Shown: positions 38,520 through 48,893 of the stretch, one piece after another
Layout: each line of letters opens with the position of its first letter
Position numbering within the stretch: position 1 is the first letter of the stretch
Origin: Argentina anserina
Taxonomy: Eukaryota; Streptophyta; Magnoliopsida; Rosales; Rosaceae
Reading direction: 5' to 3'
NCBI RefSeq assembly: GCF_933775445.1
Contig: NC_065877.1
Span: forward strand, 34,732,694-34,796,693
DNA: 64,000 bases
Made by a program: the position numbers and the translations under genes
The notes under the pieces: model-generated
What the model was told of the DNA's origin: nothing
What the model saw: only the letters and a program-made list of their open reading frames with translations
The model's database searches: none

Positions 38520-40780
38520 AGTTGTATAATAATGTATCTATTAGATCTATCAAATAATGTCTCCACCTTGTATTAGCTTTTAAGTCTGGCTTAAATCACC
38601 TAATATTTGTGCATCAAATGCTATGCTTATTAGCGTGCCCTATGTAACGTTTTTTTTTCCTTATCCGATGATGATAACAATTTGAGGGTAAGTTATTATT
38701 GTACTACTAGCAATAGTTGTTGTCGGAACAAAGCTTCCTTTCTCATATCAGGGGCTCCAGCAGAAAGGCTCCTAGGCGTGGATCAATCTCTACTTCTAGT
38801 AAATCTGTAATGTAGGACGGGCCAAGGCCGTTTTATCCCACAGGCTACTGACTTAAACCTTTAACTTGCTTAAGACTCGAGTTGATCGAGAAAGAGGGCT
38901 AGGCCCGGTTTTTGGTGACAACACCTGGAGATATCAGAACTCAGAAGTGAGAATGCTGACATGAACACTGGACTTGTAGTGGATGACTAGTCTATCTTCA
39001 ACCAATTATCATATATATATTATATAGGAGTCGTGTCATTGTCTTTCTTTCATAGGGTTTTTAATTATGTACATCCAATGGATTATTGGATCCATATTGA
39101 TGCAATGCGGCTAGATGAAGAAGCTGCGCTAGGCATCTGATCTTTTAAGAATTTCCTGTGCTAAACATATGAGCCCAGTTATCATTTGTCCGTAGGATTA
39201 TAGCCTGAAAGGTGCCTTTCGGAACTTTATATTCAATTGGTTACAGTTACACTTTAAAATAGTGTTGCTCCAACAACAAGGAGGAAACTACTCTGGAATC
39301 AACTTTTGCTTTAACTTATCGGGAGAAAAGGGAGGATACTCATGATCTAGTCACAGGGTTTCATTTCTCAGTGAGTGAAAGATTTGTCCCTGGGTGTACG
39401 TTGAAAGCTTCTTGGTGGACAGGGGTACGAGCTATTGTATTGAGAAGGTAATAGCCACGAAAGATAGAGTTGAGTCTGATACATCAACTGTCTACTCTTC
39501 TCATTTTCTCTCTTTTGATTATTTTCCTCGCGTATGTATAAGACCGAATTCATTCGATTTCTAAAATAATAACTTTTTGAGGAATCCTCCGTGCATGATC
39601 GAGGAGGGGCAATTGATGAGCGGTATTGATCATTTGAGAACTTTAGGTACTAAATTGTTTGTTTTCATACATCAGGTATCAAATTGTCCAAATAGACAAA
39701 CATTAGGTACCATAGAAGTAATTTACCCATATATGAGCGAAGGGTGTTCTAATGTGTTAGTTCTATTACTCTGTTTCTAGCTATTGAAAAGCTAACATAG
39801 GTTCTCCTTTCTAACTTAGGGCCAATTTGGCAAAGCTTTTGTACCTGCTTTAGCTTTTGGGAGCAATTGATGATATTTGGTAAACTTCTCTAAAATTGGT
39901 TTTGACTTAAATTGATTTTGACCATAACTGACAATGGTGTGAGTATATAATGAGTGATATTAGACGTTTTATAACAAATTGGTCGAAAATCTTATCATAA
40001 ATTTGGTCCAATTATTTTGCTGACAGTGACACGTGTCAATTCGCTACTAATCGAAAATCTGCTCTAATTATTTTACCGACAATGACATGTGGCAGTAACA
40101 CCTGTCAATTATCTATTAGTTGAAAATCTTATCGGAAATTTTGGATAATATCGAGTCGATAATGACACGTGACACATTAATTATTGGTTGTAAATATATC
40201 TGATAAAAAAATTAATTATTTCACAACAAGACAAAATTAAATTGCTTAAACAAATTGTAAATGGGTGTGTGAAAAAATCGATTTGATTGAACAAAATATG
40301 AAATCGATTTGATTGAACAAAATATGAAATCGATTTGCTTGAAACAAAATTTACTTCTGGTCCTACTATTTGCTTAAGCAAATCCAATTTACGGGTGTGA
40401 ATACTCTTCCGAGAATATGGGCACATGTAGGGTACACCTAAAACTATTTACCATCATATAAGATAAGTCATTGGTTACTGTTAAGTTTTTTGCTTGATGC
40501 CTGGATCACAATTCCAAAACCTCAAGTCATAAACAACGTATAACCTTCTCCACAAACCATGGAAGTAAAACCAGAAATTGCATCAGTGACTATATAGAAT
40601 AATAATAGCCATAGCCACATTTAAGGCAGACTCTATCTCAGTGACAAGATCAGCTAGATTTCTGATCTAGCCCCTTTTTTAACCCAACAAAAACCAACTC
40701 AGTTCATAGAGAATACAGATCATATATATAGTTGGCTATAAGTAAAGTAGACTAGATAAGTGGGAAGAGAGCTCAAAGGC
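38520..40780. other. Intergenic between convergent NIP and GASA genes
   Basis: No gene supported. A degenerate repeat block at about 40010-40180 has several gacacgtg-like words. The sequence from 39820 (gggccaatttggcaaagc) looks like the end of a MITE. Confidence 0.45.
40277..40354. repeat. 26-bp tandem repeat, three copies
   Basis: Unit atcgatttgattgaacaaaa plus tatgaa, starting at 40277, 40303 and 40329; the third copy has diverged. Confidence 0.9.
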
Positions 40781-40781
40781 T

Positions 40782-41494
40782 TCAAGGGCATTTTGGTCCT
40801 CCTTCCTTGGTCTTCCAGTTGTTGTAGCAAGGGCACACAGCCTTGTTGCCATAGTAACCAGGGGGCACACACAGGCACTTGCTGCAGCATTTCTGGCAGA
40901 AGAACATGCAGGGCTTGTGGTATTGGGTCTGACTGCACCTCCTTGTACACTGTGATGGGCATTCTGGTCATTCCAAATGAAACAAAGCTAACATCAGTCA
41001 AACACATCCCCAAGACTATGGTCAAAACTTTGACTAGGAATCCCATTGTAAAACATATCAGCGTTTGTTTCAGATCTGAATTGAGTGAAAATAAAGAGAA
41101 AGAAGCACTGAAGATTTAGAACTTACGGAAGCTCTTCAGACTCCCTGGTCCATATTGATTCTGAAATCACAGAAAAGTACCAATCTTTAAGCAAAATGCT
41201 ACAATCTGAATCATAAACAAGGCAAAGACAGAAGCTTTAAAGAGAAATGGATCTTACATTGCCTTTGTGGTGACCTCCATGGCCATGGTTTGCCATAACC
41301 TGCACAGATTGATGAACCAGAACATGTTAAAACTTATCAATGTGGGTCAAGTCACAATTCATTTAAGTAAAATTAGGTTCTTTTCCTTATGTCAAATGAA
41401 GAGAGAGTGAGTGAGAGACTCATACCATGGTTTGGAGCATGGAGATTGCAACGAGTGACAAGATCAAAGCAGCAACAAACTTGACCATGGCCAT
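40782..41494 (-). CDS. GASA / Snakin cysteine-rich secreted peptide
   Basis: Four exons on the minus strand (41494-41426, 41299-41258, 41160-41127, 40963-40782), GT-AG and in phase, 108 residues. The product starts with a hydrophobic signal peptide (about 1-24: VKFVAALILSLVAISML). A short His/Gly-rich linker (NHGHGGHHKGN) follows, then the 12-Cys GASA domain with QYHKPCMFFCQKCC, CLCVPPGYYGNKAVCPCYNNWK and the terminal GGPKCP. All 12 cysteines are present. Family members are gibberellin-responsive secreted peptides acting in growth, flowering, redox or defence; the exact role cannot be told. The QCPSQC...KTKEGGPKCP form resembles the GASA4/6 type. Long frames in other phases here are shadows of this gene. 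Confidence 0.95.
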
Positions 41495-41617
41495 TGTGCT
41501 ACAGCCAAATCTAACCCCTCCTAGAATAGCAACACCACAACCTCAAATCTAGAGGAAGAAGGAGAAACAGTAGAAGAGGTTAGATTTAGAGTGGGGTGGT
41601 ACATGGTGGTTCTGGGG

Positions 41618-41632
41618 GGGTATAAATAGTAG
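41618..41632 (-). promoter_or_regulatory. TATA-like box of the GASA gene
   Basis: Minus-strand ctatttatac, about 130 bp upstream of the ATG, giving a 5' UTR of about 100 bp. Confidence 0.5.
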
Positions 41633-41639
41633 AACACCA

Positions 41640-42961
41640 AATGATTCAATGGGGTTGGAACCTTGTTGGGTCACATGGGTGCTAGTTGTGGAAGCTCATG
41701 ATCAAAGGACACGTTATCAAGAACATTGATCATACGGCTAAGATCTAGCTGAAATGGGAAAGAGAGTAACATTATCCAACTTTGGTCAGAATATTCATGA
41801 TTACTTTGTTAAATGTCTTCATCAGTTTACTTGGAATGTGGGATTAAAATATCATAGCATCAAAGCAGAAGCATTATCATAGGCTCATGGGCTCATGGCT
41901 CACTCCAACACTCAGCTGGACTGGTATGTTACTATTTTAAAGTGTACAAGATTTCTCATCGGGCAGATAAACAGATGAAAATTGTTAAGAAATGAACAGG
42001 CTGAGATTAGTATGTTGGTTTTTTTTACTGTTACAGTATCAATACTTCAGGTCTGTAGGGATTTTTGACACAATTAAGATCTGCTGCACAAAAATGTGAA
42101 CATAACTTGTAACCATAAAAAGAAATGTGAAAATAACTTCCAATTATTGAAGCCAAGATGTATACATTAGTGTTCCTTCTTCAAACTCAAACACTACTGA
42201 TAGATCTCATAGAAGAGGTTATAAACCCAGAACTGCAAGAATTGGTGAGCAATAATAGGAAGAAGGTGAACTGGTTTGGGCGTTTGGCTGATACAATGAG
42301 AGTCAATAAGAATAAAGGGTAGCTCAGCCTTACAAAAGGGAAGACAGCCCCAAAAAATAAGGCCAATAGTTGGACTACTGTATAGTGTGAACCATGATCT
42401 GTATATCCCTATCTTCTGATAATGAGAGGGAGAGTACGGACGGTGCAATGAAGAAGGAAGGTAGAGCCGCAGAGGTAGTATTAAAATTGAGGAAAAGAAA
42501 GAAGGGTTGAAAAGGCAGGGCCTTTGTCTCTCACCATGTGCCTTAAGCACATCACATGAACCAAAGCTGCCTTAAGGGGGCCTCTCCTATGGCTGCTGCT
42601 GCGCGGCGATGTGAACTAAAGTGCACAACCTGCGCTCCTCCCATCCCTTTCGTTTTCTGGTCCAAATATATCATTGCCGCTCGATCACTCTCTATTTCTC
42701 AGATGGGCATGGCTTGCATGTTACGGATTGTTACCTATGTTAATGCTCTCTGCCCCCCCCCCCCCCCCCCGATGCACATTGCTTCATTTTCAACTGCCTC
42801 ACCGTCATTTCTCCTCCCATGTTAACCGTCACGATGTGAAGTCATGAACCACCGAGATCTCGGAGACTCATCAAACACTATCTTCATTATTACCTCGAGT
42901 GTGGACTTAAATCACAAAATTGCTTAAATTGCTAATGTCATATGCAGTTACACATTGTAAA
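41640..42961. other. Intergenic
   Basis: No supported gene. The frame at 42194-42550 (minus) lacks domain features. A poly-C run of about 18 lies near 42753-42770. Confidence 0.45.
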
Positions 42962-42966
42962 TTTGT

Positions 42967-43113
42967 TGTTAGTGGAATGAAGTAGGTGTGAGTAGTAGGT
43001 ATAGTGGTGGAGATAGTGGAGTGAGTAGGTGAATGAATTAGCCTATATATAGGAAGCAATTTGTATATGAATCATCAATCAAAATTCAGAAGCAACAATA
43101 AGTATTTCCCACT
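42967..43113 (+). repeat. 5' LTR of the copia element
   Basis: 147 bp, starts TGTTAGTGG, ends TTTCCCACT. The TATA-like cctatatatagg (about 43041-43052) is the likely core promoter. Confidence 0.9.
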
Positions 43114-43126
43114 TGGTATCAGAGCC
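43114..43126 (+). promoter_or_regulatory. Primer-binding site, initiator Met-tRNA
   Basis: tggtatcagagcc immediately after the LTR, complementary to the 3' end of plant initiator tRNA. Confidence 0.9.
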
Positions 43127-43800
43127 TTCGTGCTCTGTTTTTCTGGGTATTTTTCTTTCCGGTCGTGTTTTGTTACAGTCGGGTCTCCTCTTTACCGCTG
43201 CATCCTTCGACCGGCTCCGTCACTCCGGCGCTCCACGGCGACCTCCGGTGCTCGTCTGGCTCCGTCCTGCCACCCCGACAGCGCCGCTGTCCTCCGCTGC
43301 TGTGCCCGTAGCCGTCCCTCGCCCGAGTGCTCTCCGGCCGTTCCTCGACCCGACGACGCCCGGTGTTGCTACGTCCCTCCGGCCCGGTGTTGCTGCGTCC
43401 CTCCGCCGATCGCCCCGCAGTCGCAGTCCGCCTCCAACGACATCCTTCGTCGCCGGTACTTCTCCACAGCCCCGCCGATACTTCGATCCAATCGAATATC
43501 AGACCCGGTCCGGCATTTGGTATCAATCCGACCCGGCCCAGCAACTCAACCCGGAAAATCAATCTGACCCGGTCCACACGATCCGATCCGGTCAGCCCGA
43601 CCCGGCCCGCCTGATCCGATCCGGCCCGTTTGCTCCGATCCGGCCAGATTCTGTCAGTGCATATTCACCGTCAGTGCAAATACACCGACGACAGATTGTT
43701 CAGTGCATACTCACCGTCAGTGCAAATACACCGACGACAGATTGTTCTCAATTTTTTGTTTTTTGTTTGCTATCTTAACACCTTGTTTCTTTTCAATAGG
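43127..43800 (+). other. GC-rich leader of the copia element
   Basis: A strongly GC-rich leader with many gacccgg/gatccgg words (43480-43650). A 46-bp direct repeat (cagtgcatactcaccgtcag start) follows at 43655-43700 and 43701-43746. Several frames are open by composition. The frame that later becomes gag is open from within the LTR except for one stop at 43565-43567. Function is not evident; it may be a packaging or translation-control leader. Confidence 0.6.
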
Positions 43801-45850
43801 TTCTGGACACGAAACTGAGGGTTCTCAGCTCCCGACCTTCGAAGTATCTGTCAAAAGTACTGATAGTGGATCATTTGGGGGCACCAAACTCAACGGAACC
43901 AATTTCCGTAAATGGAAACGACTCATGACTGCTCATCTTCGAGGCATGCACAAGATGAGACATGTAACCGGCATCACTAAGGCCCCTAGTCCTGAGGATA
44001 TTGTTGCCTACAACAAATGGGACGACGACGACGGTCTTGTCATGTCCATCTTATGGAAAGCTATGAATGATGAGATAGTTGATCTGGTGGAGGCATGTGC
44101 CACCGCACAGGCAATATGGGAGACACTAACTAGCTTATTTACTAATGACTCTGATTTCATACAGGTTCATGAGTTAATGTGCACAGCTTTGGCCATACAC
44201 CAGGATGGGCAACCGGTGGCGCACTATTTCACCAAACTAAAGAATATTTGGGCTGAAATTGATGTGAAACGTCCTTGCATGATTCAAAATCAAGAGGATA
44301 TCGTTTGGTACCAAAAGGAGAAGGAGCTTGAACGAGTTCACCATTTTCTGAAAGGTCTTGATGCAAAGCATACCAGTGCGAAAGGCGAATTGCTCCGAAT
44401 GACCGAACCACCTAGCCTACTCACCGCTTTCACCTATATCCGAAAGGATGAGTCTCAGCAAGAGAGTATTCTTCCGGCACCGGCTGTCATTTCCAGCCTT
44501 ACTGTTCATGCTCGATCTCCGGCACCATCCCTTCCGCAAGCAACTTCTGCTCCCCTTCATCGACAAGGACCACCACCAGGTTTCGGAAATCAGCCCCGCC
44601 CTCCTTACTCTTATTGCCATGACACCAACCATGCTCGTGCGACCTGTTGGAAATTATATCCACATCTTAGGCCCAAAAGGCCTAATTATCGTCCCCAGGC
44701 AAAAGCAACAGCAGCTCTTCACTTAGTTCCGGAACCCGATATCTATGGTGTGGTTGGACAGGATCATCATACTGTTGGAGGAGCACCTACCGCATCCATC
44801 GTTGGCCGTGATCAAATTGGTATGGCCCTTAATATTTCTCACTCTGTTAGTTCTGATACCTGGATTATTGATTCTGGTGCATCTGATCATATGACTTATG
44901 CCAAATCTTATTTTACCATATTATCCCCTCCACCCGTACCCTATGTTACTAATGCTAATGGTGAGGCATTCCCCGTATTAGGGACAGGGTCTGTTCGTAT
45001 TACTCCCACCATAGAGCTTCACAATGTACTCTATGTTCCTGCTTTATCTCATCATTTGATCTCTGTTCCCCAATTGAACGCTGACGCTCAGTGCTCTGTG
45101 ACCTTTTTTCCTATGTATGTGATCTTTCAGGATCTTCTCACCAGACGGGTAATTGGTCGGGGGTATCTGAGGGGCCGGTTGTTTCATCTGGATCTGACAT
45201 ACGCAGGGGAAAAACCAGGGGGACCGTCTCAGACCGCTTTACTCTCCACTTCTGACAAGCTAAGTGAAGTTTGGTTATGGCATCGTCGCTTAGGGCATCC
45301 ATCCTTTAGTGTTATGAAAAAATCCATGCCTACTTTATTTATTAATGTGGACGAGTCTTGTTTATGTTGTGAGACATGTGTTTTGGGCAAGAGTCATCGA
45401 TCTACTTATTCCCCTAGTACTTCTACTAAAAGTTTTCTTCCTTTTGAATTAATCTATTCTGATGTTTGGGGACCCTCGAAAGAGTCAACTGTATCAGGAA
45501 TGCGATATTTTGTGTCATTTATTGATGATTGCACACGTCTCTCATGGATTGTTCTTCTTAAAAATAAAAATGAGGTTTTTCCAGCTTTTCGTACCTTCTA
45601 TACCTCTGTCCAAACACAATATAATGCCACCATTCGCATTCTTCGGTCTGATAATGGGGGGGAATATGTGAATCATGTCTTTCAGGAGTTCTTTAACACA
45701 CATGGAATTGTTCATCAAACAACGTGTCCTTACACACCTGAGCAAAATGGGGTTTCTGAAAGGAAAAATCGTCATTTACTTGAAATGGCTCGGTGTATTC
45801 TCTTTAGTGCCCACATGCCTAAATACCTTTGGGGTGATACTGTCATTACT
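43703..45850 (+). pseudogene. Copia polyprotein, N-terminal part (gag, protease, integrase start)
   Basis: A continuous frame up to the gypsy insertion. It has a gag domain (from GTKLNGTNFRKWK), a zinc-knuckle-like C-x2-C-x4-H-x4-C in which the first Cys reads Tyr (YSYCHDTNHARATC), an aspartic protease (WIIDSGASDHM), the integrase HHCC region (HRRLGHPS ... CETC) and the core with Asp (YSDVWG), Asp (RSDNGGEY) and Glu (NGVSERKNR). The frame is cut at 45851 by the gypsy LTR. The codon at 43703 is GTG. The first in-frame ATG is at about 43924, inside the conserved gag block, so the true start is unclear. Confidence 0.92.
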
Positions 45851-47129
45851 TGTAATAACCCCAATTTTTCAAAACGATATTTGGTTGAATTAAATTCTAT
45901 TAAGTTGTGAAGTTGATTTAAACCGAATACGATTACTTGCAAACGTTACGAAACGGGAACGGAAACGTTCCGAGAACGTTTAATAAGAAAACGTTACGTT
46001 TCCGAACGAATTTATCGACTTTTATTTCGTCGCTCGGTTGTGAAAACTTTCTTCACGAAAGTTGTAGAGCACGTCGATACGAATTCGTGGATATGTGACG
46101 CGTTCTAATCGGACGACGTACGTAAAAGTTATTAACGTCGGAAGTTAGTTTCCGATTTGGAAACTAGTATAAATAGAATGATTTAGAGATTAGGGTTTCC
46201 ATTTCAGGAAAACCCATTCTCTCACTCTCTCCAAACAGCCGCCCCCCTTTTTCTCTCTCTCTCTCTCTCTCGGCTCTCTCTCCTTCCCCCGACTCCCCCT
46301 TCTTCAAGAAATTCCACCAAGACCGGACGAACTCCGGCTCCGTGCTGCTCACCGCCGGTCGCTGCTCCACCACAACACGTCTGCATCCTTCCCGAAGCAA
46401 GACGCGCCTTCCTTCGTCGCGGTGGATCGACACCGAGCCTTCCCCCCTCCGAAAACTCCATTGCCGACGATCTCCTCATCCAGGTGGTTGTGTGCTACAC
46501 CGCTCCTCCCTACGGCATCACGAGTTCCCCCTCGCCAAAACCCAAGCTCGCCACACCGCCCCTCACCCGAGCCGAGCACTGCCGATCCGACAAGCTTCGG
46601 TGCATCCAAGAGTTTGATTAGGTGAGTTTTACGTTTGTTTGGTTGTGTTGATGGGTTGTTGAAATTTTTGGAATCGAATTGGAGTGATTTTGGAGAAGAT
46701 CGGAGGAAGGAGGGTATGGTAGACACCGCCGCCTTAGGCGGCGCGTGTGGGAGTGTGTAAGAGTCTAGGAGCGGCATGAGGCAGTGGAGGAGGAAGGGAA
46801 AAGAAAAGGGAGTGATTTTGGGCCGGGGTGGCGTCACACGCGCCGTGGGTGGCTTCGGCGAGTGAGCCCCACGCGCCGCCTGCCGGCGGGTGGCGCGTGT
46901 GCCCCACGCGCCGCCACGTGCGGCGGTGTGAAAATATTTTCCGATAGGGGTATTTTGGTAATTTACTGAAATGTAAATGTAAATTTTATTTACTGCGGTA
47001 AATGTAATTAAATTTTACCTTCGGTAAATGTAATTATAAATTACTTTCAGTAAATGTAAAAAGTAATTTGTAAAAGGGTAATTTAGTAAATTTTATTTAC
47101 TGAGTTGTATTTACATTTAAATCGTACGT

Positions 47130-47325
47130 ATACGTACAAAAATACGTATTAATATTTATACGTACAGAAAATACGTATTAATATTTATACGTACAGAAAT
47201 ACGTATTATTATTTATACGTATAGAAATACGTATTTAATATTTATACGTACAGAAATACGTATATAATATTTATACGTACAGAAATACGTATATAGTATT
47301 ATACGTACAGAAATACGTATTAATT
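47130..47325. repeat. Tandem repeat in gypsy LTR, ~29-bp unit rich in TACGTA
   Basis: About six or seven copies of a unit containing atatttatacgtacagaaat and acgtatta. An identical array is at about 53671-53866 in the 3' LTR. Confidence 0.85.
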
Positions 47326-47939
47326 GAGTATTGTACAGTAACCGTGAATAGTGAACAGTGGACAGTAACTTCGTATAAACCAAAATTGCTGAACAGTAAC
47401 CGTATATTACTGTTTTGGCATTTAAAGGTTTACGAAACGATTCTAAATTCTTTTCTTATTCTTTTAAGGTGATCGTTAAATCGAGGAAAGGAATTAGCTT
47501 CGCGAATTGTGGAATTACGCTCAAGTCAATAAGGTGAGTAAAATCTCACTGATTTACGAATCTACCCTCGCGGTGATTCAACATTTTTGCAAGTGTGTTT
47601 ATTAAATGAATTACAACATGTATATAATTTAGTGAGCTACATATATACAGTATAAATGGTAATAAGTACATATATATATATATAGTTCATTAAATTACTT
47701 ACTGTTATTAATTCATTGAAAATAGTCATTTCGGTGACAGAAAAATTGTGCATGTGTATGTGATTTCAATGGTACGATATGATGTGAGATTATCGTACGT
47801 AATTTTTCAGGTGTTTATGAAATATGACATGTATAGGATATAGTGGACTATGTATATGCGGTATAAATGGTAAATAAATACGAATATATATAGTTTGCTA
47901 TATAATATACTGTTATGATTTTTATTATGGATATATTGT

Positions 47940-48155
47940 GAAAGTTTTAAAACGTACAATATGATGAGTGATTATTGTACATGATTTTATCACGGAAAAT
48001 GTGAAATATTGTGATTTGTTTCGGACGTGATGTGTGATACAATATGATGTGAGATTATTGTACATGTGATTTTATCACGGAAAATGTGAAATATTGTGAT
48101 TTGTCTTCGGACGTGATTTGTGGTACAATATGATGTGAGATTATTGTACATGTGA
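47940..48155. repeat. Tandem repeat in gypsy LTR, ~85-bp unit
   Basis: Between two and three copies carrying gtgagattattgtacatg and ttttatcacggaaaatgtg. The same array is in the 3' LTR at about 54481-54696. Confidence 0.8.
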
Positions 48156-48880
48156 GGCAAGTCGGAACCTAGCCTTTGGCCGGGCGAAAGTTACGATACA
48201 GTTAGAGCTCTAGTCTGTCTGCCATAGTACTGCATGGAGGTAACGGGTGGTTATCTGATCATGGGTACTCAGCTTGTTTGGATGTTGGGTGGCGGGTGGT
48301 TACCCAACATCAGCGGTATACTAAGTGAGGGGTAACGGATGTGTACCAGCGCTCATTAGTTACCATTTTGTGAAAGTATTTGAGTAACCAGATGGGTTGC
48401 TCGTTTTCTCATGATTTTCATTATGCTGTGTTGATGTGGAGTTGTGTCTTTTATGAGACGAGAGTTATTTTAATATTTTACTCATACGAGCTGTAAAGCT
48501 TACCGGGTTTGTGTTGCAATCCCGGTGCACCAATTACAATGGTGTAGAGGATACTTCCGCAGGTGCTGAGTAGTGGTGATTGAGTGACGACTCCGAAGAC
48601 TCGAAGTCGATCGCATCCAGTCGTGGTGAAGTTCCAGCGTGGATTGTGTGTGTGATTTGGTGTGATTTTATTTGTGAGGTTGTGAGGATTATACAATTCC
48701 ATTTGTTATATGTTGAATTATCATTTGGGTTTGTAATAATCGGCTTGACCGAGTTATATTTTAAACTCAGATGGGATCCGCTGTTACGCTTTAATGATTT
48801 CGATTTATTTGAGATTATTTGGTGTTTAACGACTTTAGAATTTTGAGTTTTTAAGCTCGAAATTTCGGGGTCGTTACAGT

Positions 48881-48893
48881 TGGTATCAGAGCC
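48881..48893 (+). promoter_or_regulatory. Primer-binding site of the gypsy element
   Basis: tggtatcagagcc, two bases after the 5' LTR; initiator Met-tRNA type. Confidence 0.9.

Larger units (their letters stand above)
45851..48878 (+). repeat. 5' LTR of the gypsy element (3,028 bp)
   Basis: Starts TGTAATAACCCC, ends GGGGTCGTTACA. The TATA-like agtataaatag (about 46168-46178) is followed by a CT-rich, then GC-rich, transcribed leader. Short-unit repeats lie at 47130-47325 and longer ones at 47940-48155. Small frames inside are duplicated exactly in the 3' LTR and are not genes. Confidence 0.93.

Noticed and set aside
40720..41119. Open frames of 108 and 119 codons over the GASA locus
   Set aside because: They are other-phase or antisense shadows of the 12-Cys GASA exon.
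42194..42550. 118-codon minus frame
   Set aside because: No domain, no splice context and no signal peptide; composition is typical of chance frames in this region.
42556..42825. EPFL-like cysteine pattern (C-x3-C-x2-C)
   Set aside because: The C-terminal cysteines and the conserved tail of EPF/EPFL peptides are missing, and the frame runs into a poly-C tract.
43113..43778. 221-codon plus frame (and an antisense frame) before copia gag
   Set aside because: GC-rich low-complexity leader open in many frames by composition; no gag features.
46164..46837. Several frames of 60-160 codons in the gypsy LTR, repeated at 52705-53378
   Set aside because: They lie in the GC-rich transcribed LTR leader, are duplicated exactly with the LTR, and carry no domain.
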